Part shown: positions 19,864 to 30,289 of the stretch, piece after piece | Position numbering within the stretch: the stretch's first letter is position 1 | Layout of the letters: every line of letters starts with the position of its first letter | Assembly: GCA_903772945.1 (NCBI GenBank) | Contig: CAICTM010000739.1 | Span: 1 to 50,679, forward strand | Reading direction: 5' to 3' | DNA: 50,679 nucleotides | Source of the DNA: Seminavis robusta | Lineage: Eukaryota > Bacillariophyta > Bacillariophyceae > Naviculales > Naviculaceae | Translations under genes and position numbers: made by a program | The notes under the pieces: generated by a model | What the model was told of the DNA's origin: nothing | What the model saw: the letters and a program-made list of their open reading frames with translations, nothing else | Database searches by the model: none

Positions 19864-20826
19864 ATGAGGGTATTGAACATTGCATTCTACGTGCTAATTT
19901 GCGTGGCAACGAAGCAAGATGTCTTGGTAGATGCCTTTGCATCGCCAGCACGAGCATTGGCTCCGCCACTCTCGCCTTTAGTTGGCAGCAGCTTCCAGGA
20001 AACGCGTTTCTCTCCAAGACCAGTTTTCCAATCAGATACAGTTCTCTTTGCGTCCACCCCAGACGACAACATGGAAACTTCAGGTGTGAACAAAATGCAA
20101 GTCAGTACAATAGCGACAGCTTCGACCTTGACTCTGCTAGTGTTCTGGGCAGCGTGGACCGCCATACCCCAGGAAGTGGTTGCGATGCAAATCAGTACCT
20201 CCGTCGTTGGATCCGCATTGATCGCATTTGCCCACGTATTCTCCGTCTTGGCAATCACTGGATGTCTCGTGGCGGAGCGTTTGCTGTTCAAAACGAACAT
20301 TACCCAAGAGGACGAGGACAAGCTTGTACAGATTGATTTTGTGTATGGGATTCTTGCCATGGTGCTCATCGGTTCGGGATTTGCACAGGCTGTTCACTTT
20401 GGCAAGGGGGGCGACTTTTACATACATGAATCTCTGTTTTGGGTCAAGATGGCACTGGCTGGTATTTGGGGTGGCTTGTCTGCATTTCCCTCTTTGATCT
20501 TGTTTCGACTCAAACGACAACGCGGTAAAGACGGAGAAGAAGAAGAACCACTGCAACTCTCAGAGGCATTGGTGTCGCGGGTGCACAAGGTAATCCATGG
20601 AGAGCTTTCAGCAATTCTGTCTATCCCTCTGCTTGGTACTCTTATGAGCCGTGGCGTTGGGTACTCAGCCAACTTTCCTTGGCAGACGGCTGCTGTGGTG
20701 TCGGTGACAGCAATGGTAGCATCATTTGCGTTTTACGGGTGGCAGGCCCTGTCATGGTCCGACGAAGCACTTGAAGTGGGTGAAAAGATGGGTGGAGGGG
20801 AGAACAGAACACTTGCAACACACTAG
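19864..20826 (+). CDS. Plastid-targeted DUF2214-family membrane protein
   Basis: A single exon of 320 residues. It begins with a signal peptide and then D-A-F-A-S-P (about residues 23-28), the Phe-centred cleavage motif of diatom plastid preproteins, followed by a Ser/Pro/Arg-rich transit region. The mature part has about four to five hydrophobic helices. It includes F-A-H-V-F-S-V-L-A, a L-V-Q-I-D segment, G-K-G-G-D-F-Y-I-H-E-S-L-F-W-V-K-M-A-L, and a last L-M-S-R-G-V-G-Y. This order fits the DUF2214 family of bacterial and plastid membrane proteins, whose function is unknown. The Y-x-H-x-x-x-F-W-x-K-M stretch is the best family marker. A thylakoid or envelope location is inferred from the presequence. 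Confidence 0.78.
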   Translation: MRVLNIAFYVLICVATKQDVLVDAFASPARALAPPLSPLVGSSFQETRFSPRPVFQSDTVLFASTPDDNMETSGVNKMQVSTIATASTLTLLVFWAAWTAIPQEVVAMQISTSVVGSALIAFAHVFSVLAITGCLVAERLLFKTNITQEDEDKLVQIDFVYGILAMVLIGSGFAQAVHFGKGGDFYIHESLFWVKMALAGIWGGLSAFPSLILFRLKRQRGKDGEEEEPLQLSEALVSRVHKVIHGELSAILSIPLLGTLMSRGVGYSANFPWQTAAVVSVTAMVASFAFYGWQALSWSDEALEVGEKMGGGENRTLATH

Positions 20827-21471
20827 CCAGGAGCAATGGGAAAATACAGTCTTCTGTTTCGCACACTTTTGAACTCGCCTTTCTCGACTGAAAGGAATGC
20901 TGTCTCCCCTATATTTCATTCGAGCTCGCGCTACAATGCCGGAATAGCTCCAATTCAATATGCTATTTAAAAGAAGCAAGGAGTTGCACGTTGTCACCAA
21001 ATGAATACAGTTGAACTTATGTAACGCACGCGCAATTCGCGATTATATCCTTGCAACACGTAGCCAAGTTCCATTCTCAATGGACGTGAGCTAGTACGAT
21101 GCATTGTATCCACGGTGCGCGAGGCGTTGTGACCGCCACTCTTTTAGATCACGTCCCTCGGTTCCATACCGTCGTAGTCATCGCCGTTTGTTGTCAACTG
21201 GGTGCTTCTTTTGGCATCCATCTAAAACTTTTGACCTACCGGTGCTATACCGCAGGGGCAATCTTGCTGACGCAAGGCACGTTTTCCAAAATCACCTGGT
21301 CCGATCATTCCATTCGATTCAAAGGTCGACAACAGCAACCGAGCCAAGCTTCCTCTTGGTGTTCATCTAAGCCGATTGACTCAAAGGAAGCAAACTGTCG
21401 TATGCCTTCAAAACTCACAAGAGGCAGACTGCCGTCGTGTTTCTAAAGCGCCTCACTTAATCGTCAATCGA
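20827..21471. other. Intergenic region between two convergent genes
   Basis: No supported gene. A 115-codon plus-strand frame at 21099 starts with ATG but has no recognisable domain or compositional support. The stretch probably holds the 3' ends of the two flanking genes. Confidence 0.45.
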
Positions 21472-23648
21472 TTATACGCCCAAAGCAGCAACCAGGCCAG
21501 CGAAAACCAGGGCGAGTCCTGGAACAACTGAAACTCCAGCATCAGCAGCCCTGCTGTTTGTAGGTGGGTCCGTTGGCGCTGGTTCTGGGAGGGGAAACTC
21601 GGGAAAGTCAAAGGGCGCCTGAGTGGCAAATGGAGGACGGGTCAAGACCCAACGAGGTGCGTCCGTGGGAGACGCCCCGGAGACGGCTATCGGTGCTGGT
21701 ACATTTGTTGTCGGTGCTGGCACATCTGTTGTCGGTGCTGGCACAGTTGTTGTCGGTGCCGGAACACCTGTCGGATTCGAGATTACCACGACGTCACCTC
21801 CGCCACTAGTGGGTTCCTGTGTCGGTGCTGCTGGCACTGTTGTCGGTGCTGCTGGCGCACTTGTCGGATTCGAGATTACCACGACGTCACCTCCGCCACT
21901 TGTGGGTTGCTGTGTGATACCCGATACGCGAAAGGTGAAATCGGAGCCAACCTGCTCCAGTACCTCAATGACAATGCCAGTCTCCACAATGTTGCCGCCT
22001 TGGTACGAGTCCGTGTTGGGATAGACGATGGATCCATCACTTTGTTTTCCCGGACCCAACGTGTCCCCAGGTACAAAGAGATCTCCTTCATCCCCATAAT
22101 TGACATTCAATTCCAGATCATAGTTGCCATCTTTCTGGACGACAGCCACTTGATAGTGGTTTCCATTTTGTGGCCATCCATCCTGGCCTTTGTAGCCTCT
22201 GTTGTTCATGCCTTCGGCTCCGTCATCGACATGGACAATCAAGAGGCCAGATCCCCACAAGGGTTTTTCAAAAAATCCAGTGGGTTGTCGATTTTCAATC
22301 AACAAGTATTCTGCCTTGCTGTCAAATAATCCGTCCGCGGTCTTCAAAAGTTCAATGCGATAGGCACTTGGATTGTCGTGTGCCGGTTGAACCGTGTAAA
22401 CTCCATCCTTGGTGATGAGCGTGGGTGTGATCCATTCGGCTGCCATTTTGCTCCACGTACTGAGCAATCCCGGAATGCCCTTGTGATCGGCCCCGTACGG
22501 GTGTCCCATGACGTCCCAGGCTCCGACTCCCTTGGCAGCGGATAAGTCTATGCCGTCGTACAAATCAATCAAATCAAATGTGTGCATGTACTGTGGATGT
22601 GATGTGATGTGATGTGATGTGATGTGATGTGATGTGACACAGACAGAGAATGGAAGATAAAGTTTGATTGAGGCTTTGAAAAGGACGACCATGAACCACT
22701 CAACCAAACTGCTTGTATACTGCGTAACTAACCTCGTGACATGTGAGCCCAGCCGTCATTGGTTTGTCATCGCAAACATCATCATATACCGAATTGACAG
22801 TATAACCACCCATTTTGAAATTACCATCTTCGGATCTCCAGGAATTGGGATCGACCGAATTGATGTATGCTTTGTTCATAAGCATATCAGGAACGCAAGT
22901 CAATGAGAGGGATCAAAATAGAAAACAATCCACCAATCAGCAGTGATAATATTCTGTCTTCCAGTAGGAACTACAAGTACATACCATGAGGCCATATTCG
23001 ATCGGCAAATCCAGTATTGAAACAATCGTCTCCTCCCACGACGGCGCTAATCCCGGAATGCAGCATGACGACCGAATCCAACTTTCCATCTTGATCGACA
23101 TCAAACTGGGACCAATCCCATCCCGGCTCGGCGTCGAGTCGATTGAGAATGGGCCACATGGCTTTGGGTAGCGATGGATCCAGACCAGATTTTCCAATGG
23201 CGTAGTACTGTTCGGTATTGTCGGTCATTTGCCAATCGATAATGACGGGATCTACCGTGTACTTGCCGTGTGAATTGACGTTGAACCAGTCCTTGATTTG
23301 GCCATTCCAGAGTTCTTCAATAGTTGCCTTTGGAATCAGGTTGCGATTCCCGTGATCTGTGAATTGTACCAAAAGAACCAGCGCCTTGAAATTGCCCAAA
23401 TTGGGATTGTGACTCCCCCGCTGCAAATTCCTTCTCTGTTGTTGCCGCCATTGCCGTTTCATGGATTCTACCATACCATGGCAGCTGTTGTCATCAGTAT
23501 CATCATTCTCGCAGAGTCTGGGATGCGCCAAAACAGGAGTGATGATACCAGTACTGGAATGATTGTACACATGACTGCTACTCCCGAGAACAGCAGCAAG
23601 GGGGATCCACAGCAGCCAAGAAATCACCGTCCAAGGCAAGCCCATCAT
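21472..23648 (-). CDS. Secreted M6-family metalloprotease with repetitive Pro/Thr tail
   Basis: Three exons (23648-22985, 22869-22733, 22590-21472) join in frame to give 639 residues. Introns are 115 nt and 142 nt, both GT-AG. An N-terminal signal peptide is followed by a propeptide-like basic stretch (R-Q-W-R-Q-Q-Q-R-R) and the catalytic domain. The zinc motif H-E-Y-M-H-T-F-D-L (His266, Glu267, His270) is split exactly after H-E by intron 2. It is followed by D-L-Y-D and W-D-V-M-G, as in M6 (immune inhibitor A-type) peptidases. A D-x-D-x-D-G-K-L-D segment in exon 1 could bind calcium. The tail has two copies of P-T-S-G-G-G-D-V-V-V-I-S-N-P and several P-A-P-T-T-x-V units, ending in a hydrophobic stretch that may be a GPI or membrane anchor. 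Probably extracellular. Confidence 0.85.
21671..21905. repeat. Coding repeats in the M6 protease tail
   Basis: Two near-identical blocks at about 21771-21807 and 21861-21905 encode the D-V-V-V-I-S-N-P module. Between and beside them lie 21 nt units with G-T-C-G-G-T-G-C-T-G-G encoding the P-A-P-T-T linkers. Confidence 0.8.
22597..22637. repeat. GATGT microsatellite in protease intron 2
   Basis: About eight tandem units of five bases, T-C-A-C-A on the coding strand. They lie directly upstream of the intron 2 acceptor, where the pyrimidine tract should be. Confidence 0.9.
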
Positions 23649-24307
23649 CTTTCTCCCTACGGTATCGTTGTGTGGTTATGTATACTAGCTGCTGTTAGAG
23701 GGGTTGCTACCAGGTACCGACTACTATACCGGTACCACTCTGAGCTATCGCGACGGTGCTCACGCGCTTGTTCTGTCGTCTTTGTGGAGGTCATCAATCA
23801 TGGATCTTTTGTCAAGCGAGGTGGGTGGCAGTGACATTGAGCCGTGCATGGGGACACAGCTGTGCGACTTCAAAGACACCTACGTCATCTGCCACTCGGC
23901 AGCCCATCATTCGTGATTGATAATGATGACGTGGTTTTTGATGTCTTTTCTTGAGAAGTGCATCTGGTTGGGTGCGCGCAAAGCGAAGTTCTGTTGCAGT
24001 TGTGCTTATGGAATCTCAATCGAGTCGAACGAGTCGTCCGACAGAAAATGGCAAAGAAGATTCTTGCTTCATTTTCTTCTTTCATCAATGGCGATGTCAT
24101 TGTTCTTGGTGGTGTCTTTCTTTGAACCTGTTTGTTTGTCTCCCGCGATCTTCCATTTTCCAACAGACAGAAGTAGCATTGCTGTCGAGGAGTGTTGCTC
24201 GTCGGTGTTGCTGAAGTAGACAAAAGAACCAAGGAAAGGATAGTAGTGTCGGTCCAAGCTCGAGCAAGGGTATACAGCACAATCCAGATTCCCACGAAAA
24301 GCGAAAA
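23649..24307. other. Divergent intergenic region between protease and HNH genes
   Basis: No supported gene. The flanking genes point away from each other, so the 659 bp should hold both promoters. Long frames on both strands overlap without recognisable motifs. Short T-A-C-C-G-G-T-A-like palindromes occur near 23712-23736. Confidence 0.45.
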
Positions 24308-25801
24308 ATGAATCATCTCCGCCCCAACTACTTTCGCCAGCAACCTCGACCATGGCCCTCCGTGGTATCATGCTTGGTGATCTTTGCGTGTGTTGCATCC
24401 ATGACTCTGGAGGTTCATGGATTTCTAGGAAGTCAACCAGCCATTCTGCCCTCAATGCACTCATCGAAGATGACAAAGTCTACCGAGTTGCACTCCACCA
24501 AGCGTAGGTCATGACAAGATTTTGTCTTTTTGAGAGGGTTGCAATTTCTCACATTGCATTTCGTCTTTTGTAATGCTCTTCCTTGCCATCTTGTGTTTTT
24601 ATTTGGGCAGCCCAACACAAACACCGATCAAGTGACCGATATTCGTCCACCACTGCGACGAAAACTCAAGTAGCCAATAGCGTCACGGAACTCTACGCGG
24701 AAGGAAATGGATACCGAAAGACCATTCGGAGGTTCAAAAATGGAAATGAATTGGTTGGTAGGGAAAATACGAGGAAGAAGAAGAAGAAGAACAATGACAA
24801 CCAAAAACGAGGAGAAGAAACAATCCCAACCAACAAGTTCTTGAATGAATTGAATCGCTATCCAGCACTCATCTTGAATGCCGATTATCAGGTATGTCTA
24901 TCAGTGTCATCGATATGATCATGATTTCGGAAGTATCGTATACGAGAAGGGAGGTTTTGTGGGTGGGAACTCACTTTCTATTCTGGTTTTCCTTGTAAAA
25001 GCCCATGTCGTATTTGCCATTGAGTGTCTCTCACTGGCAAGAAGCCGTCAAACTGATCTTTAGTGGAAAGGTGGCCGTGGTCGATGTCTACGAGGGTGTC
25101 ACCATTCGGGCTGCCAGCATTGAGGTGCCACTCCCCAGTGTGATCGCATTGAACGAGTATGTCCCACAGTGCAGTCACAAACCAGCATTTACCAGACGCA
25201 ACGTCTTTTTGAGGGATGAGTACACCTGTCAGTACTGCAACGATCCCTTTACTACCAAGGATTTGTCCATTGATCATGTGGTGCCACGCAGTATGGGCGG
25301 AGTGTTGAATTGGTGCGTGCGTGCAGTTGCGACTACAGCCTCGATCGTCATACATGTAGCAAGAAGTACAACAATACATCTCATTGTACGTTTTGTTTCT
25401 TTCTTTGCAGGGAAAATGCAGTTACTAGCTGCCTCAAGTGCAATGGACGCAAGGGCAGCATGCTCCTGTCCGATTTGAAATCGGTTGGAATGAGGCTACA
25501 GACCAAACCTCGTGCTCCAACGCGTCATGAACTGGCCATCAAAGCAGGAAGAATGCTCCCTCATCGAAAGTTTCATCCCACTTGGCAACCGTATCTAGGG
25601 GCAGTCTGGGGGGGAAATGATGACAATACTCCAACCCCCGATTTGGAAGCTCTGGGCATTAGTTTTCATGAGGATGGAGACACAGCAACAACAGAACCAA
25701 AGCCACGCAAAAAGGTTTCCAAGAACAAAAAGAAACGAGTCAAAAGGCAGCAGGAAAAGAGCAGCAAGGCACAGAAGAATCTTTTGGATTCTAGGATATG
25801 A
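24308..25801 (+). CDS. HNH endonuclease-domain protein, probably plastid targeted
   Basis: Four exons (24308-24503, 24611-24891, 25002-25312, 25411-25801) give 392 residues; the introns of 107, 110 and 98 nt are all GT-AG and keep phase. The N-terminus has a signal-like helix ending V-H-G-F-L-G, compatible with plastid entry. A conserved region starting P-A-L-I-L-N-A-D-Y-Q-P-M-S precedes the HNH fold. That fold shows C-Q-Y-C (Cys235, Cys238), I-D-H-V-V-P-R-S-M-G-G (His251), E-N-A-V-T-S-C-L-K-C-N (Cys270, Cys273) and N-G-R-K. These are the zinc and catalytic features of the cyanobacterial/plastid HNH family. The C-terminus is Lys-rich. Exon 2 adds a basic low-complexity linker. The DNA or RNA target is unknown. 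Confidence 0.87.
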
Positions 25802-26478
25802 GAAATTTTTTGCTAGAACTATGCATAGGGAAGGCTGAACAAAGCGTGCTGACTGGTGCATTTGGATTGATACGGCACTACAAGGTCACTGATCTTGTCG
25901 CCTTGCTACCGGCTTAGCAACGAGAAGGTGCCATCGTCGCGACGCAGTCAACCTACTCACTCAACCAATTTTGATAAACCACAATTGCCACGTTTTAGTT
26001 ATATAAAAAAAGATCGTTCCTTGGTACATGAAAACCTGAACATATCATGACGCAGCTACCGATGATCCCAGCCGCGGCTGCATGCTTCCTTATGTTACTC
26101 ACGATCCCACTTTGAAGTTTGTCACCAAGCAAATAAATTTCAGAATGGGCTGATGGAATCAAACCATACCCTTTTGATTGTGCCTATGGAGAAATGTAGT
26201 TGGTTCCATAACAAAGGGGGGAACCTATGGCCATTGATCAGTTCTCTTTGGAAGAAGAGGTCCTTGCACAAGTCGGCAACATGTGCTGGCAGGAACCAAA
26301 GAAAGCCTTGATGTTCCTGACCTTCACTCATCGGCATACGTCCAAATGTATTGCACACAACACGCACGTTACACCATTCACTAGCTAGCTAAAATTTAAC
26401 TATTACTATCGCAGATCGACACTAAGCAACCCATCATGATGCAACCATCACGATGATTGGTTCCTTTCACTCGCCTTT
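25802..26478. other. Intergenic region between two convergent genes
   Basis: No supported gene in 677 bp. Short frames only. Probably the two 3' ends plus spacer; a CTAG-rich stretch lies at about 26381-26390. Confidence 0.5.
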
Positions 26479-27309
26479 TCACTTTTTGATTCCTTCTTCT
26501 GGATGAGTCAAGGTAGAATTGAAGATGCGTCCTGGGTGACCCATTCCTTGAATATCATCAATATCGCCGGGTGGTGGTGTTCGATGAGGATCATCTTCCT
26601 GGGTATCCTCCAAGAAGTCAATCCAATCTTCTTCCTCTAGGACTTGAGCATAGTCCTTGGAATTCTCAACGGCATGCATCGATGCCAACTCGAGGGCATC
26701 CCTGGCTTTTTGAGGAATACTGGCAATTTCTTCCGCTGTCAATTCTCGAATCTTCTTGGCGGGAGCACCAGCCCACAATTCTCCTCCTGGAACCACTGTT
26801 CCGGGTGTGACGACAGCACCAATATCAACAATTGAATTGGATTCCACTACGGCACCATCCAATACTTGAGCGGATTCGCCAATCACACACAAATCCTTGA
26901 CTGTGGCCGCATGAATGAGAGCACCGGCACCCACAGTCACATTGTTTCCAATGTTTGTAGGCAAGTCTCCTTGGATTTTGGCAACATGAATAACGGCACG
27001 GTCCATGATGGCCGTACGCTCTCCAATGGTCACCGTATTGACATCACCACGAACGGTGCTGCCATACCAAATGGACGAGTTGCGACCAATCGTGACATCT
27101 CCAATCACCGAGGCAGATGGAGCCACAAAGGTACCGTACTCGGCCACACGAGGAGCCACCCCATCGACCGCCACAAACCGTGTGGAGGGAACCAGCTTTT
27201 CCGAGTACTTGGCCACTTCCATGTTGGCTCCTGCCTTGTCCAAACTCTTGCCGGCACTGCGAATCGCACTCGCGACTGCTGTCACCATTCGAATGCCCAT
27301 GCCACTCAT
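26479..27309 (-). CDS. Gamma-carbonic-anhydrase-like protein
   Basis: A single exon of 276 residues with a left-handed beta-helix hexapeptide-repeat pattern. R-G-D-V-N, V-I-H-V-A-K and G-N-N-V-T-V-G are typical of gamma-carbonic anhydrases; in plants, relatives form part of mitochondrial complex I. An Arg/Ser-rich, acid-poor N-terminus fits mitochondrial import. Of the three zinc His positions, His108 (I-H-V-A) and His133 (L-I-H-A) are present. The middle one, in the V-G-H-S-A context of catalytic members, is replaced here by V-G-A-G-A (Ala128). The protein therefore resembles gamma-CA-like subunits that may not be catalytic. An extra acidic tail after about residue 225 is longer than usual. 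It is divergent from P5CR, with 332 bp between the start codons. Confidence 0.88.
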   Translation of the reverse strand: MSGMGIRMVTAVASAIRSAGKSLDKAGANMEVAKYSEKLVPSTRFVAVDGVAPRVAEYGTFVAPSASVIGDVTIGRNSSIWYGSTVRGDVNTVTIGERTAIMDRAVIHVAKIQGDLPTNIGNNVTVGAGALIHAATVKDLCVIGESAQVLDGAVVESNSIVDIGAVVTPGTVVPGGELWAGAPAKKIRELTAEEIASIPQKARDALELASMHAVENSKDYAQVLEEEDWIDFLEDTQEDDPHRTPPPGDIDDIQGMGHPGRIFNSTLTHPEEGIKK

Positions 27310-27641
27310 CTTGATGGTAGTGTTGTTGTTAAAAACTCAATAGGAAATAACAATAGAAGGACAACAAACAAGCAGCGGTCTGTTGGAACGTCATGGTCGG
27401 CTGCTGTTGGGTTCCCCAAATCAAATCACGAGTAAGCGTGATCGCTCTCAAGATGGGGCTCCAAAGCTGTCTTGCTGGCTTAGTCCAAAAGATACGATCT
27501 TTTCTTGGGCCATCACAGCCACCTAGCTACATGCATGTAGCTAGTAGCTTGCAACAACCTCCCCGCAACTCTCTGGCTTGGCAACGGACACAACCTCCAG
27601 TTATTTCCCACGCTGCACTTACTGAAAGAACGACAGCCAAA
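27310..27641. promoter_or_regulatory. Shared divergent promoter region, gamma-CA and P5CR
   Basis: The 332 bp between two start codons that face away from each other must contain both 5' leaders and probably both promoters. It includes a palindromic stretch at about 27529-27548 (C-T-A-C-A-T-G-C-A-T-G-T-A-G followed by CTAG units). No TATA box or known operator is evident. Confidence 0.45.
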
Positions 27642-28742
27642 ATGCTTCCAATATCCTTCACTCTTCGGTTATTGTTCCTTGTCTGTCTCTGTTTTCATGG
27701 CTGCTACTCGTTTATTATTAGGTCGGCCCCATTTCTTCCTCGGTCGTTTGCTCAACAGTCATCATCATCCACCCAATTATTATTGGCAGCAGCCACATCA
27801 GAGCCTGTCAAGGTGGGTTTTGTGGGATGTGGTACCATTGCAGCCGCCATTGCCACAGGCCTGGCGACACAAGATACAGTTGCCATTGACAGCATTTCCG
27901 TGTCACGGCGGTCCAAATCCAAATCCCAACAGCTGAAGGAATCCTTTCCAGATCTAGTCAAAGTATACGACGACAATCAAGCCATTTTGAATCAATCCGA
28001 CATTATCTTTCTCTGCGTACTCCCAAATCTGGCAACCCAAGTCCTTCAAGATTTAGAGTTTGACGATTCCCGTCATACACTGGTATCTCTGGTGGTACGT
28101 ACGTAGAGTGCGGTTGTGTGGAGCTACCAGGTAGCTGTCTGTACTGTGGGAAGTATTCCTAGTATTGACCCCTTTTGATTTGCTGCCATTCTTCGCTACT
28201 TGCAGTCAACGGCCAAGATTGACGATCTGATCTATTATTCGCAACTGGATAAATCCAGAGTTGCCAAAATGATTTGTCTCCCTGCCGTGGCACGTCATCA
28301 GGGTGTCTGCCTCTTGTGCTCGCCAGTTCCCAATCCAGCATTGGAGGCACTGTTCGAGGCAGTGGGTGGCGTCTTGGCACTTGAAACGGAAGAAGAATTG
28401 AACGTTGCCATGGTAACCACCTGTGTCATGGGCCCTATTTATGGAGTCATGGCTCAAAGCCGTGATTGGTTGACACAAAACTGTCCCTCACTATCCAAAT
28501 CCGATGCTTCCTATTTGGTGGCCAAACAATACCAAGGAGCCATCCAGGATGCCGTCATTGATTGCAAAGATGCCAATCGCTTGGACGACCTAATTGAGGA
28601 ACAAACACCCGGTGGCCTCAATGCACAGGCGCTAAAGAACTGGAAAACATTGGGAGCGCTGGGCAGCTACGATAAGGTGATGGATGCGGTCCTGATGCGC
28701 ATTGAGGGGAAGAGTGATGGCTCTTTGTGGGATGTCCTGTGA
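27642..28742 (+). CDS. Pyrroline-5-carboxylate reductase
   Basis: Two exons (27642-28094 and 28206-28742) give 329 residues; the 111 nt intron is GT-AG and lies between V-S-L-V and S-T-A-K. A signal-like helix and Ser-rich stretch of about 55 residues precede the enzyme, pointing to an organelle, perhaps the plastid. The Rossmann loop reads V-G-F-V-G-C-G-T-I-A (about residues 58-67). The family marks C-V-L-P-N-L and, near the C-terminus, E-E-Q-T-P-G-G-L-N-A-Q-A-L are present. The enzyme reduces pyrroline-5-carboxylate to proline with NAD(P)H. The usual G-x-G-N-M is G-C-G-T-I here. The substrate assignment rests on the P-G-G motif region, so a close ProC relative remains possible. Confidence 0.85.
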
Positions 28743-28965
28743 TAAGGACGAAACGTAATCAACCACGGCACGTTCGCTCTACTCCAGTAGTAGGCAGATC
28801 AACTTTGGTAGGTGGCACATCGTCCCCAAAAGAGGAAACTGTCGCGGTGGTATGTTGGCCAAAGTTTTAGTGCGCTATGTAAGGATAATATTTGCTACCA
28901 ATGGCTCGAAGGAAAAGCGATTTGTTTTGTGAATTGTGGATGGTGTTGTTGGTTCCAACAAACTG

Positions 28966-29890
28966 TTATAGACCCGCCAATTCGGCTTCCAACTTTTTGA
29001 GTTCGTCTGCTTCGTCGTTGGCGAGTTTGGGTTGGGGCAGTTTGGAAGCCGGGACAGATGGAAGCCCCAAATCTTCGACTGGTTTGGGCGGTGCCAACAA
29101 TTCGGCTTCCAAATCGGCCGTCTCTAAACCCTCCAATTCTGCCAACAATTCGTCTTCGTCTGCCATGAGACCATCCACCGGTTGGGCAATGGCATTGTTG
29201 ACTTCTTCGGCCATTTCCATTTCTTCCTTCATTTCATCCATAATGTCATCGACCTTTTCTATTCCCACGTCATTACGGATTTTCTTCATGGTATTGGTAC
29301 CGGATCTCATGGCATCAAATGTGGCAGCATTTTGTGCCGCACTTTCCAGGTTGATTGCTTGGGTCTCCAATGTCATTTTGACATTTTGAATCTTGTCTGC
29401 TTCTGCCTCATACATCTTCTTTCGCTTCATGGCAAACAGAGCTCCCTTTTTATCGCCCTTGGCCATTTTAGCCTTGGCTTCTGCCACTTGGGCTTCCACC
29501 TTTTTTAGAATGTGCTCTTCTCTAATAGTTAAATTCAACAGAAAATGAGAAATTCATGGTTTGGAGCAGAAAGTTGATTGTTTGAGTGTATGTAAGATGA
29601 ATGAATGATCAGGTCGAGTGATCAACAGCGCGGTGAAGTAGATTGATGGGTAAAAGGAGAGGAGCCAAGAGAGAGCAAAAGGAAAGAAAGAAAAAGGAAG
29701 GTGAGTCATTGCCGAATAACTACAAAAACACCTTCGCCAAAATTAGGCATGATTCAACCCACCTCTTTTCTTGTGTCTTGATTGCTGTTCGAAGCTTCAC
29801 AATGGTTGTCTGAGAGTCTGTGGTGGTTGTCGTCGGTGTTGACGACACCGTGGTTGGCTCGGTCTTCTTCTTTCCAAAAAAGTTGAACAT
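28966..29890 (-). CDS. ESCRT-III subunit of the SNF7/CHMP4 (Vps32) family
   Basis: Two exons (29890-29763 and 29521-28966) give 227 residues; the 241 nt intron splits an Arg codon. The N-terminus M-F-N-F-F-G-K-K-K and the following basic helices match Vps32/CHMP4. The core shows A-L-F-A-M-K-R-K-K-M-Y-E, then a D-D-I-M-D-E-M-K-E-E helix, and an acidic C-terminal half with D-E-L-L-A-E-L-E-G-L-E. The length and the basic-then-acidic layout fit the family. SNF7 polymerises into filaments that drive membrane scission at endosomes and in cytokinesis. The last residues (L-K-K-L-E-A-E-L-A-G-L) could be the usual C-terminal amphipathic interaction helix. Confidence 0.9.
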
Positions 29891-30289
29891 GGTGCTGCTG
29901 GTGATTGTATCTGAGGTTGTTGGATTATGAAGCTCTTTCTCTGTTGTTGGTTCCTTGCTTCTTGCTTCCTCTTCTTCTTGAATTCTGCACCAACGATCCC
30001 GTCTTCAATCCCTTCCACGACACGAATCAAATCAACTGTTCCGCTGCCACTCTACTCAAGTTGGCCGTAGAGACCAGTAGGAGCGGACGGCTCGACATAA
30101 TATTTGATTCCCGGCACCTCTGCCTGAGAAAGCACGACCATGGCCCAGCACTGGCAACACTTGTCGCCATCGGGACCTATGGAATTTAGCATTCCCTGCT
30201 TGGCGTTCCGTTTCCATGCCTGGGGAGAGGGCTCACCATCTTGCTTCTATCAACGGTATCTCCTTTGTCATCTTTCTACTTCTAAAATA
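29891..30289. other. Divergent intergenic region, SNF7 and LRR genes
   Basis: About 400 bp between start codons facing apart. The LRR frame is open back to an ATG at 30140, so part of this could be coding. Otherwise nothing is recognised. Confidence 0.4.

Noticed and set aside
21099..21446. 115-codon plus-strand frame
   Set aside because: No domain, no homologue recognised and atypical composition; likely chance in a convergent spacer.
23885..24343. 152-codon minus-strand frame
   Set aside because: It lies in the divergent promoter region and overlaps exon 1 of the HNH gene on the other strand; no motif.
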